The notes beneath the pieces are model-generated. The model was not told the origin of the DNA. It saw only the letters and a program-made list of their open reading frames with translations, and did no database searches. Made by a program: the position numbers and the translations under genes. A stretch of 64,000 nt of DNA from Photobacterium frigidiphilum (GTDB lineage Bacteria > Pseudomonadota > Gammaproteobacteria > Enterobacterales > Vibrionaceae): the NCBI RefSeq assembly GCF_003025615.1, contig NZ_PYMJ01000003.1, positions 1 to 64,000 on the forward strand, written 5' to 3'. Positions 45,740 to 53,196 of the stretch are shown one piece after another. The first letter of the stretch is position 1; every line of letters starts with the position of its first letter.

Positions 45740-45931
45740 ATGAAGAAACTATTATTGTTACTAAGTTTGGTGGTAATTATTGGTCTTGGTGGGCTTTTAT
45801 TTAATTCTGTTGAAACGCAATCGAAGATCGATATCTGTTTGGATAATGGCGGCAGCTTTAATTATCAAGCGTGTGAGTGTGACTATGAAAATAGCCATCC
45901 GTATGAAAGTGACAATCAGTGTGATGGGTAG
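45740..45931 (+). CDS. Small cysteine-containing secreted or membrane protein
   Basis: A 63-residue protein with an N-terminal hydrophobic segment (about residues 2-22) and a short exported part holding four Cys residues (IDICLDNGG, ACECD, QCDG). The ribosome site GAGGAATGAAAA is strong. Cysteines may form two disulphides in the periplasm. No family recognised. Monocistronic. An overlapping frame at 45780 is a shadow. Confidence 0.6.
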   Translation: MKKLLLLLSLVVIIGLGGLLFNSVETQSKIDICLDNGGSFNYQACECDYENSHPYESDNQCDG

Positions 45932-46038
45932 CGATAGTCGTGGTGGCCAAATTCACCGTACCGCTGTACGTAGAGAATTTATTTTTTGCTAAAAAAGCCT
46001 ATTTCGACAGAGCCTAACAGTTTTTAGGAAAACTGAAT

Positions 46039-46821
46039 ATGAACGTACAATACTTCTTTCATCGTGCAACAGGGACACTGACGTATCTCGTATCGGACAG
46101 GGGAGAGGCTGTGATTATCGATCCAGTCCTCGACTATAATGAAGGCAAGGTAGCGACGACGTCATTGCAACAAGTAATTAACGCTGTCAAAGAGCAGGGG
46201 TTAGCCCTCAAATATATTCTTGAGACACACATTCATGCAGACCATTTATCAGCTGCACTGGCAGTCAAGAATGCACTTAGTGGTAAAACAGCCATTAGCC
46301 GAAAGATCACGGATGTGTATGATACTTGGTTGTTTAAATTAAATTGTCAGCCGTTAGCACAATTTGATCTGCTACTGGATGAAGGCGATGAGCTCAGTTT
46401 AGGTGGGGAAAAGGTGTCAGTTTTGTCAACGCCGGGTCATACGCCAGCGGATCTGACCTATCATATCGGCGACAGTATTTTTGTTGGCGATACGTTATTT
46501 GCCCCCAAACGCGGAACTGGAAGGGCGGATTTCCCGGGTGGAAGCGCTGAAGACTTGTATCGGTCTATTTCACGTCTCTTTGAGTTGCCTGAAGACACGC
46601 ATGTGTATTTGTGTCATGACTACCCCTCTGAAAATGAAGAGCCTGAACTTTGCTCATCGCTCTCGATACAGAAGAGTGACAATGTGATGATTAATACGTC
46701 GGTGACAGAAAAGCAGTACATCGAAATACGATCAAACAGGGATAGCAATCTGGCAACACCAAAACTGTTGGATGTGGCTATTCCGTTTAATCTCACGTAT
46801 CAGTTGCCAAATATTGCTTGA
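46039..46821 (+). CDS. Metallo-beta-lactamase-fold hydrolase (ETHE1/BlH-like)
   Basis: A 260-residue protein with the metal motif THIHADHL (His64, His66, Asp68, His69), STPGHTPADL, VGDTLF and CHDYPS. This set fits the persulfide dioxygenase/ETHE1-type glyoxalase II-like branch, which uses one iron to oxidise persulfide sulfur. No rhodanese partner lies next to it, so glutathione or another thioester substrate remains possible. Length is normal. TTTAGGAAAAC precedes the ATG. Confidence 0.85.
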   Translation: MNVQYFFHRATGTLTYLVSDRGEAVIIDPVLDYNEGKVATTSLQQVINAVKEQGLALKYILETHIHADHLSAALAVKNALSGKTAISRKITDVYDTWLFKLNCQPLAQFDLLLDEGDELSLGGEKVSVLSTPGHTPADLTYHIGDSIFVGDTLFAPKRGTGRADFPGGSAEDLYRSISRLFELPEDTHVYLCHDYPSENEEPELCSSLSIQKSDNVMINTSVTEKQYIEIRSNRDSNLATPKLLDVAIPFNLTYQLPNIA

Positions 46822-46850
46822 ACACAAAGGCTGCATGATAGAAAGTTAGA

Positions 46851-46888
46851 GAAACCACACGTAATTATTCAGTTCCACGTGTGATTTC
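46851..46888 (+). terminator. Hairpin after MBL-fold gene
   Basis: Arms GAAACCACACGT and ACGTGTGATTTC, with one mismatch, about 30 bp after the stop; T-run weak. Confidence 0.45.
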
Positions 46889-46968
46889 GATAAGCTTTTC
46901 CTCATGAGGTCTTTTTGCATAACCTAATTGCGGTGATACGTGAACTCTACCTGTGTCAGGTATGATTG

Positions 46969-47517
46969 CTATAGGCAAGGCTTAACTTCGAGGATATAAG
47001 GTGATTCTGTCGATGTCAGGTTACTGTATTTTAGATAGCAGTGATTATTAATTAACACTGGTATTTTACCTGAATAATCCAAATTTTTTACTGAAGTAAT
47101 AGTAATATAGTTGTCATTTTTTTTTCTTGCTATACCCCAATCTTTGGTTCTTTCTTGACCTTTGTTGATGCCATCCACTAAGGTGGTTATTGTATAATCA
47201 TCTGGGTCTGGGTAGCCATCACGGAAAGTACAGGTGTTTTTTTCTCCATACTCACAGCCCGGAATTGGAATTTCCCCGATATGCCCTGTACCACCCGTAT
47301 TACTGGTTATATAAGGTAAGCTTTCTAACCCCGCAACCGCCATTTTTCCGTAACCAATCCCCAAACCTGATTCTATCGAGCCTTTTAAGCCTTCTAATGC
47401 AGCATTACGTGCATCGGTTTGCAGGTTTAAAAAACGGGGGGCGGCAGTTACCGCCAAAATACCCAGAAGCACAATAACAACAACTAATTCTATAAGGGTG
47501 AAGCCGTTTCTTCTCAT
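46969..47517 (-). CDS. Type IV pilin-like protein (MSHA-type)
   Basis: A 182-residue prepilin. A short positive leader MRRNG is followed by FTLIELVVVIVLLGILAV, the class IVa prepilin peptidase site (cleavage after Gly5) with Glu at +5. The helix continues AAPRFLNLQTDARNAALEGLKGS, like MshA. The C-terminal globular part has three visible Cys residues, two of which could form the disulphide loop typical of pilins. It may be a major or minor pilin or pseudopilin. No assembly genes are nearby, so it would depend on a machine encoded elsewhere. Confidence 0.85.
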   Translation of the reverse strand: MRRNGFTLIELVVVIVLLGILAVTAAPRFLNLQTDARNAALEGLKGSIESGLGIGYGKMAVAGLESLPYITSNTGGTGHIGEIPIPGCEYGEKNTCTFRDGYPDPDDYTITTLVDGINKGQERTKDWGIARKKNDNYITITSVKNLDYSGKIPVLINNHCYLKYSNLTSTESPYILEVKPCL

Positions 47518-48075
47518 TTTCGCTCTCAGTGCTGAGTAAAAGCCCTATTTTGGTGTCAATTTAATGGCGTTTATACCTATAGTCAATAACTTATACCCTA
47601 TGTTGTACTGAAATGTGATCAACATTTATTGTTAAAGTGAATAGTTGCGACTGATTCATCTTGTTTTTTGTATGTAATTCATAAGCAGTTAATGTACTTT
47701 TACAGGCGTATCTTTCTGTATACAGTTTGAAGAGTTTTTTATCGTCATTATTAGCCGCGATAAACTGGGCGTTTATGTGTTTATCTGCGACATGAATAAC
47801 AAAGGCTTTTCACTTCACTTATCATACTGATTTTACATGTTAATAATGAGCATGGTGATTGGGGTTGAGGTGTGAGAGCAGAGCCGCTTTCATGTTAATA
47901 TATTGTGCTTGTCATGTTCTAGAGATAGTTAGCTAGCAGTAAAAGCATCACATAGATTGTTTAGGCTGGCATAAACTGGTAGTGTCGCTGCCCTTGTACC
48001 ATTCCATCGCATTAAATAAACTTTGCTGCCTGTCGGTTACGATAGTCATTCAGCATCATAAATAGGATTATCACC
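47518..48075. other. Divergent intergenic region upstream of pilin and dbpA
   Basis: About 560 bp, AT-rich at the pilin side. It probably holds two promoters and a long dbpA leader. No structured element that I can support. Confidence 0.3.
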
Positions 48076-49464
48076 TTGAGCCAAACAGCTTTTTCTACCC
48101 TAAACCTGCACGCGGATTTGCTAAAAAATCTGACTTCTCTTGGTTACGAGTCAATGACTCCTATTCAAGCGCAGAGCTTACCGCATATCTTGGCGGGCGA
48201 AGATGTTATCGCTCAAGGTAAAACGGGATCAGGCAAAACAGCAGCCTTTGGTCTTGGTCTATTAGAAAAATTGAACGTGAAACGTTTTCGTGTTCAGTCT
48301 TTAGTACTTTGTCCTACGCGTGAACTTGCTGATCAAGTAGCAAAAGAAATCCGTAAACTGGCACGTACTATTCATAACATCAAAGTATTGACGTTATGTG
48401 GTGGTATGCCGTTTGGTCCACAAATTGGTTCGCTAGAGCATGGCGCACACATTATTGTGGGTACACCGGGTCGTATTGAAGAGCACGTACGTAAAGGCAC
48501 GTTGAACCTTGATGATCTAGAAATACTAATTCTAGATGAAGCTGACCGTATGTTAGAGATGGGTTTCCAAGATTCATTAGATGAAATTATTGATGCAGCC
48601 CCTCAGCGTCGTCAAACATTACTATTCAGTGCGACATATCCACCTCAGATTAAGTCTGTTGCTGATCGTATTATGCACAAGCCTGTGATGGCGAAAGTTG
48701 AATCAACGCATGATGAAAGCACTATTCAGCAGCATTTCTATAAAGTAGATGGTAACGAGCAACGTTTAACGGCTTTACGTTTATTACTGTTAAAGCACCG
48801 TCCAGAATCGACAGTGGTATTCTGTAACACTAAACGTGAAGCACAAGAAGTATCAGACGATTTAGTGGATTATGGTTTCAGCTCAATTGCCCTACACGGC
48901 GATTTAGAGCAACGCGAACGTGACCAAGCATTGGTTCGTTTTGCTAACAAAAGTACATCAGTATTAGTGGCAACAGATGTTGCGGCTCGTGGTCTAGACA
49001 TTGATTCACTTGATGCGGTTATTAACTACCACCTTGCACGTGATACAGAAGTACACGTTCACCGTATTGGCCGTACAGGCCGTGCGGGTAGTAAAGGTGT
49101 AGCATGCTCTCTTATTAGTGATAAAGAGCACTACAAAGTAGCCATGCTGGAAGATTACCTTGATAGAGCAATCAGTGGCGAGCCATTACCTTCAATGGAT
49201 TTACTTGATCAACCAACATTTCGCCCAGTAATGACAACATTGCAAATTGATGGCGGTAAGCGTCAGAAGATTCGCCCAGGTGATATTCTTGGTGCTCTAA
49301 CGGGTGAAAACGGTATTGCTGGCGCACAAGTGGGTAAAATTCAAATTTTTGATAATTTTGCGTATGTTGCAGTGAAAAGCGAATCAGTACGTCCGGCAAT
49401 GAAGAAATTAGAAGATGGTAAGCTGAAAGGTCGCTCTTTCCGTGTTCGCCAAATTCGCGCTTAA
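48076..49464 (+). CDS. dbpA: ATP-dependent RNA helicase DbpA
   Basis: A 462-residue DEAD-box helicase acting in 50S ribosome assembly. Q motif PIQAQSLP, Walker A GKTGSGKT, DEAD as LILDEADRML, SAT, then HRIGRTGR. The C-terminal domain (about residues 385-462, KRQKIRPGDILGALTGENGI and later RPAMKKLEDGKLKGRSFRVR) is the DbpA-specific RNA-binding module for hairpin 92 of 23S rRNA. The start is TTG with AGGA eight bases upstream; no better start is present. A strong terminator follows. Confidence 0.93.
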   Translation: MSQTAFSTLNLHADLLKNLTSLGYESMTPIQAQSLPHILAGEDVIAQGKTGSGKTAAFGLGLLEKLNVKRFRVQSLVLCPTRELADQVAKEIRKLARTIHNIKVLTLCGGMPFGPQIGSLEHGAHIIVGTPGRIEEHVRKGTLNLDDLEILILDEADRMLEMGFQDSLDEIIDAAPQRRQTLLFSATYPPQIKSVADRIMHKPVMAKVESTHDESTIQQHFYKVDGNEQRLTALRLLLLKHRPESTVVFCNTKREAQEVSDDLVDYGFSSIALHGDLEQRERDQALVRFANKSTSVLVATDVAARGLDIDSLDAVINYHLARDTEVHVHRIGRTGRAGSKGVACSLISDKEHYKVAMLEDYLDRAISGEPLPSMDLLDQPTFRPVMTTLQIDGGKRQKIRPGDILGALTGENGIAGAQVGKIQIFDNFAYVAVKSESVRPAMKKLEDGKLKGRSFRVRQIRA

Positions 49465-49547
49465 TCACAGCATAACGAATAAATAGAATGGGGATTATTG
49501 TAAACCTCTGACTATTTGTTTAAGCGCAGTGATGAATACAAAATTAT

Positions 49548-49585
49548 AAAAGCCGATTCAGCCTTAGGTTGAATCGGCTTTTTTA
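49548..49585 (+). terminator. Rho-independent terminator of dbpA
   Basis: Stem AAAGCCGATTCA / TGAATCGGCTTT with an 8-10 base loop and a long T-run, 85 bp after the stop. Confidence 0.88.
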
Positions 49586-49710
49586 TTGATTGTTGAATCA
49601 TAAAAGCCCCTTGGTTCTTGTCATTAGTATGCTTGTTTGAGAAACATATCGTTGGATGAGAACATTTGGCTTATACCATTTCCGTATGGCGATAAGCCGC
49701 CCTAGGTTCA

Positions 49711-50046
49711 TTATCTCTTTTTGTTCAGTGCCTCGATACGTACTTGGGTTGCATAGTGTGATGCTACATTCTCATCACGATCTATCGTTGTATAAGACAC
49801 CACATCGCGCGTTACGGGTGTGAGTGATTTTTGGCGTAATGATTCAGCGTATAAGGTGCCTGTGTTTTCATCACGGTCAGCATAAGTAATTGAAGGCGCA
49901 GAACTTGGCGATGCACCCAATGCACTAATTCGCAGTTGTTCAGCATGCATGCTTGATAGGCTTTCATCGTGATCATTCTGAGCAGCCGTCGCTGATAATG
50001 CTGGAAGTAGTAGTGCCAAGCTGAGTAGGGTCGTTGAAATTTTCAT
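49711..50046 (-). CDS. Exported repeat protein, tandem paralogue 3 (promoter-distal)
   Basis: A 111-residue exported protein with a cleavable signal peptide (cleavage near ATA-AQ, about residue 22). The mature part is three 32-residue repeats, each starting D-H/R-D-E and holding an A-E/T-x-L-R-I/Q-x-A/S-L core (at about 25, 57 and 89). Here the second and third units differ slightly (LRQKSL, VRIEAL). It is the last of three near-identical genes on the minus strand. I do not recognise a family. Likely periplasmic, small and acidic; function unknown. Confidence 0.8.
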   Translation of the reverse strand: MKISTTLLSLALLLPALSATAAQNDHDESLSSMHAEQLRISALGASPSSAPSITYADRDENTGTLYAESLRQKSLTPVTRDVVSYTTIDRDENVASHYATQVRIEALNKKR

Positions 50047-50109
50047 TGTGATTCCTTTTTGGAATAAGATGTTGGGTTTTAATGCGTATTTTTAATATAT
50101 CTAGTTCAC

Positions 50110-50445
50110 TTAGCTTTTCTTATTCAGCGCATCGATACGTAACTGCGTTGCATATCGGGTAGACACGTTTTCATCGTGGTCAATCACGGTATAAGACACG
50201 ACATTTTGTGTGCTCGGTGTAAGAGCTTTGTTACGCAGCGATTCAGCGTATAAGGTGCCTGTGTTTTCATCGCGGTCGGTATAAGCAATAGAAGGCGCAG
50301 AACTTGGCGAAGCACCTAATGCGCTAATTCGCAGTTGTTCAGCGTGCATGCTTGATAGGCTTTCATCGTGATCATTTTGAGCAGCAGTGGCTGATAATGC
50401 TGGAAGTAGTAGGGCTAAGCTGAGTAGGGCAGTTGAAGTTTTCAT
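50110..50445 (-). CDS. Exported repeat protein, tandem paralogue 2
   Basis: 111 residues, same plan as its neighbours: signal peptide, then three 32-residue units beginning DHDE, DRDE and DHDE. The first 50 residues are identical to paralogue 1; differences cluster in the second unit and linker (LRNKALTPSTQNV). AAAGGAAAT precedes the ATG. Probably cotranscribed with the other two copies. Function unknown. Confidence 0.8.
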   Translation of the reverse strand: MKTSTALLSLALLLPALSATAAQNDHDESLSSMHAEQLRISALGASPSSAPSIAYTDRDENTGTLYAESLRNKALTPSTQNVVSYTVIDHDENVSTRYATQLRIDALNKKS

Positions 50446-50507
50446 GGTGATTTCCTTTCAAATAAATTGTTCGGTTTTAATGCGTACTTTTAATACATAT
50501 AGTTCGA

Positions 50508-50843
50508 TTAGCTTTTCTTATTCAGCGCATCGATACGTAACTGTGTGGCATATTGGGTAGACACGTTTTCATCGTGGTCAATCACGGTATAAGAAACCAC
50601 ATCGCGCGTTACGGGTGTAAGTGCTTTTATACGTAGCGATTCAGCGTATAAGGTGCCTGTGTTTTCATCACGGTCAGCATAAGTAATTGAAGGCGCAGAA
50701 CTTGGCGATGCACCCAATGCACTAATTCGCAGTTGTTCAGCATGCATGCTTGATAGGCTTTCATCGTGATCATTTTGAGCAGCCGTTGCTGATAATGCTG
50801 GAAGTAGTAGGGCTAGGCTGAGTAGGGCCGTTGATGTTTTCAT
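50508..50843 (-). CDS. Exported repeat protein, tandem paralogue 1 (promoter-proximal)
   Basis: 111 residues: signal peptide (about 1-22) then 32-residue units at residues 25, 57 and 89. The LRI core recurs at residues 38, 70 and 102, so the repeat period is exact. It is divergent from a TetR-family gene (51009), with three palindromes in the 165-bp gap; TetR control of the whole array is likely. AAAAGGAAG precedes the ATG. No known domain recognised. Confidence 0.82.
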   Translation of the reverse strand: MKTSTALLSLALLLPALSATAAQNDHDESLSSMHAEQLRISALGASPSSAPSITYADRDENTGTLYAESLRIKALTPVTRDVVSYTVIDHDENVSTQYATQLRIDALNKKS

Positions 50844-50888
50844 AATGTTCTTCCTTTTGTTTTTATGCTTAGTTATTTGAGTTTTTTG

Positions 50889-50905
50889 AACTGAACCGTT
50901 TAGTT
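50889..50905. promoter_or_regulatory. TetR-type operator candidate 1
   Basis: AACTGAAC-C-GTTTAGTT, 17 bp palindrome with one mismatched pair, nearly the same as the site at 50952. Confidence 0.6.
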
Positions 50906-50917
50906 CATTTTTAGAAT

Positions 50918-50937
50918 AGACCTATGGCCACAGGTCT
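50918..50937. promoter_or_regulatory. Central 20-bp palindrome
   Basis: AGACCTATGGCCACAGGTCT is symmetric except for one pair. Its centre lies about 31-33 bp (three turns) from the centres of the two flanking operator-like sites. Unrelated in sequence to them, so it may bind another regulator. Confidence 0.5.
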
Positions 50938-50951
50938 GTCAATCTTTTTTG

Positions 50952-50968
50952 AACTAAACAGTTTAGTT
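50952..50968. promoter_or_regulatory. TetR-type operator candidate 2
   Basis: AACTAAAC-A-GTTTAGTT, perfect 17-bp palindrome, 41 bp before the TetR start codon. Confidence 0.65.
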
Positions 50969-51008
50969 TGTTAAAGTAATTGTATTGAACCGTAGTGAGG
51001 AATAACGG

Positions 51009-51569
51009 ATGAGTCGATGTGAAGAGAAAAAACGAAATGCTATAAATAAGACCGTCGAGTTGTGCTCTCAGTATGGCTTCCATGGTACGAGTATGGATAA
51101 AATTACTGCGGCTACTGGTTTGTCAAAAGCGACGATTTATAAGTATTTTTTATCTAAAGAAAACCTGATTGCTCAAGCACTTGATGCTTACGGAAAGAGT
51201 GCGATTGAGCACTTAACTAAGGTGATGAATGATGACTCATTATCTTTAGAAGACAAGTTGAGTGAACGCTTTGAAACCTTGCGTCAATCTTTAGCTGTGG
51301 ATGCTTTTAATGGCTGTTATTTTCAACTTGCCTACAGTGAATTTTGCAACGCAGAAGAAAACATTACCGACATATGTACGCTTTATAAGCAACAGCGTGT
51401 CAGTATGGTTTGTAAGCTTCTTGAAGCGCATAATGTAGAAAATGCACAAGAAAAAGCGGTGAAAGCAGAGCTTATTTTTAATGGCTTGATTGCAACATTG
51501 CAGATTTCAAAAGACCCGACTCTTATCGATATTGCACGTGATATGTATATGGATGTAATAAGCCGCTAA
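51009..51569 (+). CDS. TetR-family transcriptional regulator
   Basis: A 186-residue TetR regulator. N-terminal HTH at about residues 10-55 (AINKTVELCSQYGFHGTSMD, then GLSKATIYKYFLSKENL). The helical C-terminal domain resembles TetR_C-type ligand domains with several Cys residues. It is divergent from the repeat-protein array and is flanked by two similar palindromes, its probable operators. Usual role: repressor released by a small ligand. GTGAGGAAT precedes the ATG. Confidence 0.9.
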   Translation: MSRCEEKKRNAINKTVELCSQYGFHGTSMDKITAATGLSKATIYKYFLSKENLIAQALDAYGKSAIEHLTKVMNDDSLSLEDKLSERFETLRQSLAVDAFNGCYFQLAYSEFCNAEENITDICTLYKQQRVSMVCKLLEAHNVENAQEKAVKAELIFNGLIATLQISKDPTLIDIARDMYMDVISR

Positions 51570-51598
51570 CGTTGAGCGATCAGCTTTGCTCGTTAATA

Positions 51599-51652
51599 AA
51601 ATACCGAGAGTCATTGATGATTATTTATTAATTCATTACGCTCTCGGTATTT
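51599..51652 (+). terminator. Terminator-like hairpin after TetR gene
   Basis: 12-bp perfect arms AAATACCGAGAG / CTCTCGGTATTT around a 30-base AT-rich loop, 30 bp after the stop. Confidence 0.6.
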
Positions 51653-51673
51653 AATTATGTCGTTAGCTTTATA

Positions 51674-51701
51674 CAGTAAACGCCTATATTGACGTTTACT
51701 G
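51674..51701 (-). terminator. Hairpin after SDR gene
   Basis: Perfect 9-bp arms CAGTAAACG / CGTTTACTG between convergent tetR and SDR genes. Confidence 0.5.
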
Positions 51702-51736
51702 CTTGGTTTACGGCATGGTTGATTGACGAATATAGC

Positions 51737-52516
51737 TTAGTTGCGACCCGCCATCACCCCGCCATCAATATCCCAAATAGCCCCTGTCACCCAACTTGTT
51801 TCGTCTGATAATAAGAAGGTGATGGTATTGGCGATATCTTGGGCTGTACCAACTCGTCCAATAGGGTGGAAAGTATTGAATCCTTCTAATGCTTCATCAA
51901 CCTCTTTGGGGTCAATAAATGATTCATAAATGGGCGTTTTCACAACCGCTGGTGAAACTGCGTTTACTCTAATTCCGCTGTCTGCAAGTTCCATTGCCAT
52001 ATGTTGGGTTAATGCATGTAATCCCGCTTTTGCCATTGAATAAGCGGATGATGGTGTCGCTTTAATCGCTTGTTTGCCCCACATTGAACCGATGTTCACA
52101 ATGTTCCCGCCACCGTTTTGGATCATATTGGTAGCAACCGCTTGCGAGAGGGTGAAGGTCGCTTTGTTTAAATCCATATAGATGTCGTAATCACTGGCAG
52201 TATGCTCCACAAAAGCTTTGGGATTAAAATAACCGGCAGCGTTGACTAAATAGTTGATTTGATTTGAAGGCTGATGAATAAAATCGACAATTTTTTGTAC
52301 ATCAGCAGCCTTGTAAAGATTGGCTTGCAAGCCAGAAACATGAGCAGAACCAGATGCCACTGCTTGTACTTCACTAACTGCACGATCTAACTTTTCTGCA
52401 TTGTTTCCTACGATAACCACATCGAGGTTATTCATTGCTAATTGCTTTGCTGTCGCTAAGCCCATGCCGCTAGAGCCACCTACGATCAATGCGATACCAG
52501 TGTGTTTGAAGTTCAT
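51737..52516 (-). CDS. Short-chain dehydrogenase/reductase
   Basis: A 259-residue classical SDR: cofactor motif [11 protein letters not shown] at the N terminus, NAAG-type strand VNAAGYF, catalytic Ser near NIGSMWGKQ and YxxxK as AYSMAKAG, and [12 protein letters not shown]. It should reduce or oxidise an alcohol/carbonyl compound using NAD(P). Length normal. It is divergent from an HxlR-type regulator 106 bp away, a common pairing in which the regulator responds to electrophiles or quinones (inference). Confidence 0.9.
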   Translation of the reverse strand: MNFKHTGIALIVGGSSGMGLATAKQLAMNNLDVVIVGNNAEKLDRAVSEVQAVASGSAHVSGLQANLYKAADVQKIVDFIHQPSNQINYLVNAAGYFNPKAFVEHTASDYDIYMDLNKATFTLSQAVATNMIQNGGGNIVNIGSMWGKQAIKATPSSAYSMAKAGLHALTQHMAMELADSGIRVNAVSPAVVKTPIYESFIDPKEVDEALEGFNTFHPIGRVGTAQDIANTITFLLSDETSWVTGAIWDIDGGVMAGRN

Positions 52517-52582
52517 TTTTATACTCTCTTGTGTATTGGCGATGTGCTAATGTTAGTGCCATTACTAGCCATCTGAATAGTA

Positions 52583-52617
52583 AGTACAAATCGGTAAGGT
52601 AAGTACTTATTGGTACA
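52583..52617. promoter_or_regulatory. Possible HxlR operator
   Basis: Repeated GTA(A)GTAC elements (AGTAAGTACAAAT, then GGTAAGTACTTATTGGTAC) between the divergent SDR and HxlR genes. The TAAGTACTTA core is a perfect 10-bp palindrome. HxlR regulators often bind GTAC-type palindromes. Confidence 0.45.
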
Positions 52618-52622
52618 TCTTT

Positions 52623-52967
52623 ATGAAAAGTCAGGAAAAAATATTTTCGAGAAAATCAGCACCAGAGCGATCTGCGCGTATGGTCGAAACCATTTATGGT
52701 TGTAAATGGTCACTTACTGTTTATCAATTGCTTGCGCATGATATTAATCGACCGGGTGAAATGGTGCGGAATGTAGAAGGGCTTTCAACGAAAGTATTGA
52801 ATGAATGTTTACGTAAAAATGTGCAGTTTGGTATTTTAAATCGAGTCTCATTTAACGAAGTACCACCAAGAGTTGAATATGAAGTGACGCCTTTTGGCGA
52901 TAAATTCATCCGTATTCTTGATCAGCTTGAGGTACTGCAAAATGAAATTTCAGAGGCTGATGAATAA
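52623..52967 (+). CDS. HxlR-family winged-helix regulator
   Basis: A 114-residue HxlR-type regulator with a single winged helix (YGCKWSLTVYQLLAHDINRP, then LSTKVLNECLRKNVQFGIL and RVEYEVTPFGDKF). A single Cys at about residue 28 could be redox active as in HypR/QorR relatives (inference). It is divergent from the SDR gene; that gene and itself are the likely targets. The intervening GGTAAGTACTTATTGGTAC stretch contains a symmetric TAAGTACTTA that may be the operator. Confidence 0.88.
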   Translation: MKSQEKIFSRKSAPERSARMVETIYGCKWSLTVYQLLAHDINRPGEMVRNVEGLSTKVLNECLRKNVQFGILNRVSFNEVPPRVEYEVTPFGDKFIRILDQLEVLQNEISEADE

Positions 52968-53081
52968 GTGATTTGTCTGATGTGGTGCCTGCATTGATGA
53001 AGCGCTAGCACGAAAGTGGCTTGCTACATACTGGTGTTATCCCTGACTATCTACTTCGCGATAATGGTCGTGCTGTTATGG

Positions 53082-53107
53082 AAAGGCTTTTTAATAAAAG
53101 CCTTTTC
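53082..53107 (+). terminator. Terminator after HxlR gene
   Basis: Stem AAAGGCTTTT / AAAAGCCTTT with a TAAT loop and following T-stretch, 115 bp after the stop. Confidence 0.7.
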
Positions 53108-53196
53108 TTAAATTCAATTTTCCAATCTGGGTATTATTTTTTTTTGATCTAACACGCTAAGATAACCGCTGAATTGAATAAGCAATTATATTTCTT

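Larger units (their letters stand above)
49711..50903 (-). repeat. Three tandem gene-length repeats, about 398 bp each
   Basis: The three coding copies start at 50046, 50445 and 50843, spaced 399 and 398 bp. The 63-bp spacers between copies are also related (ribosome site, GGTTTTAATGCGTA). This shows duplication of whole gene units rather than of coding sequence only. Confidence 0.85.
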
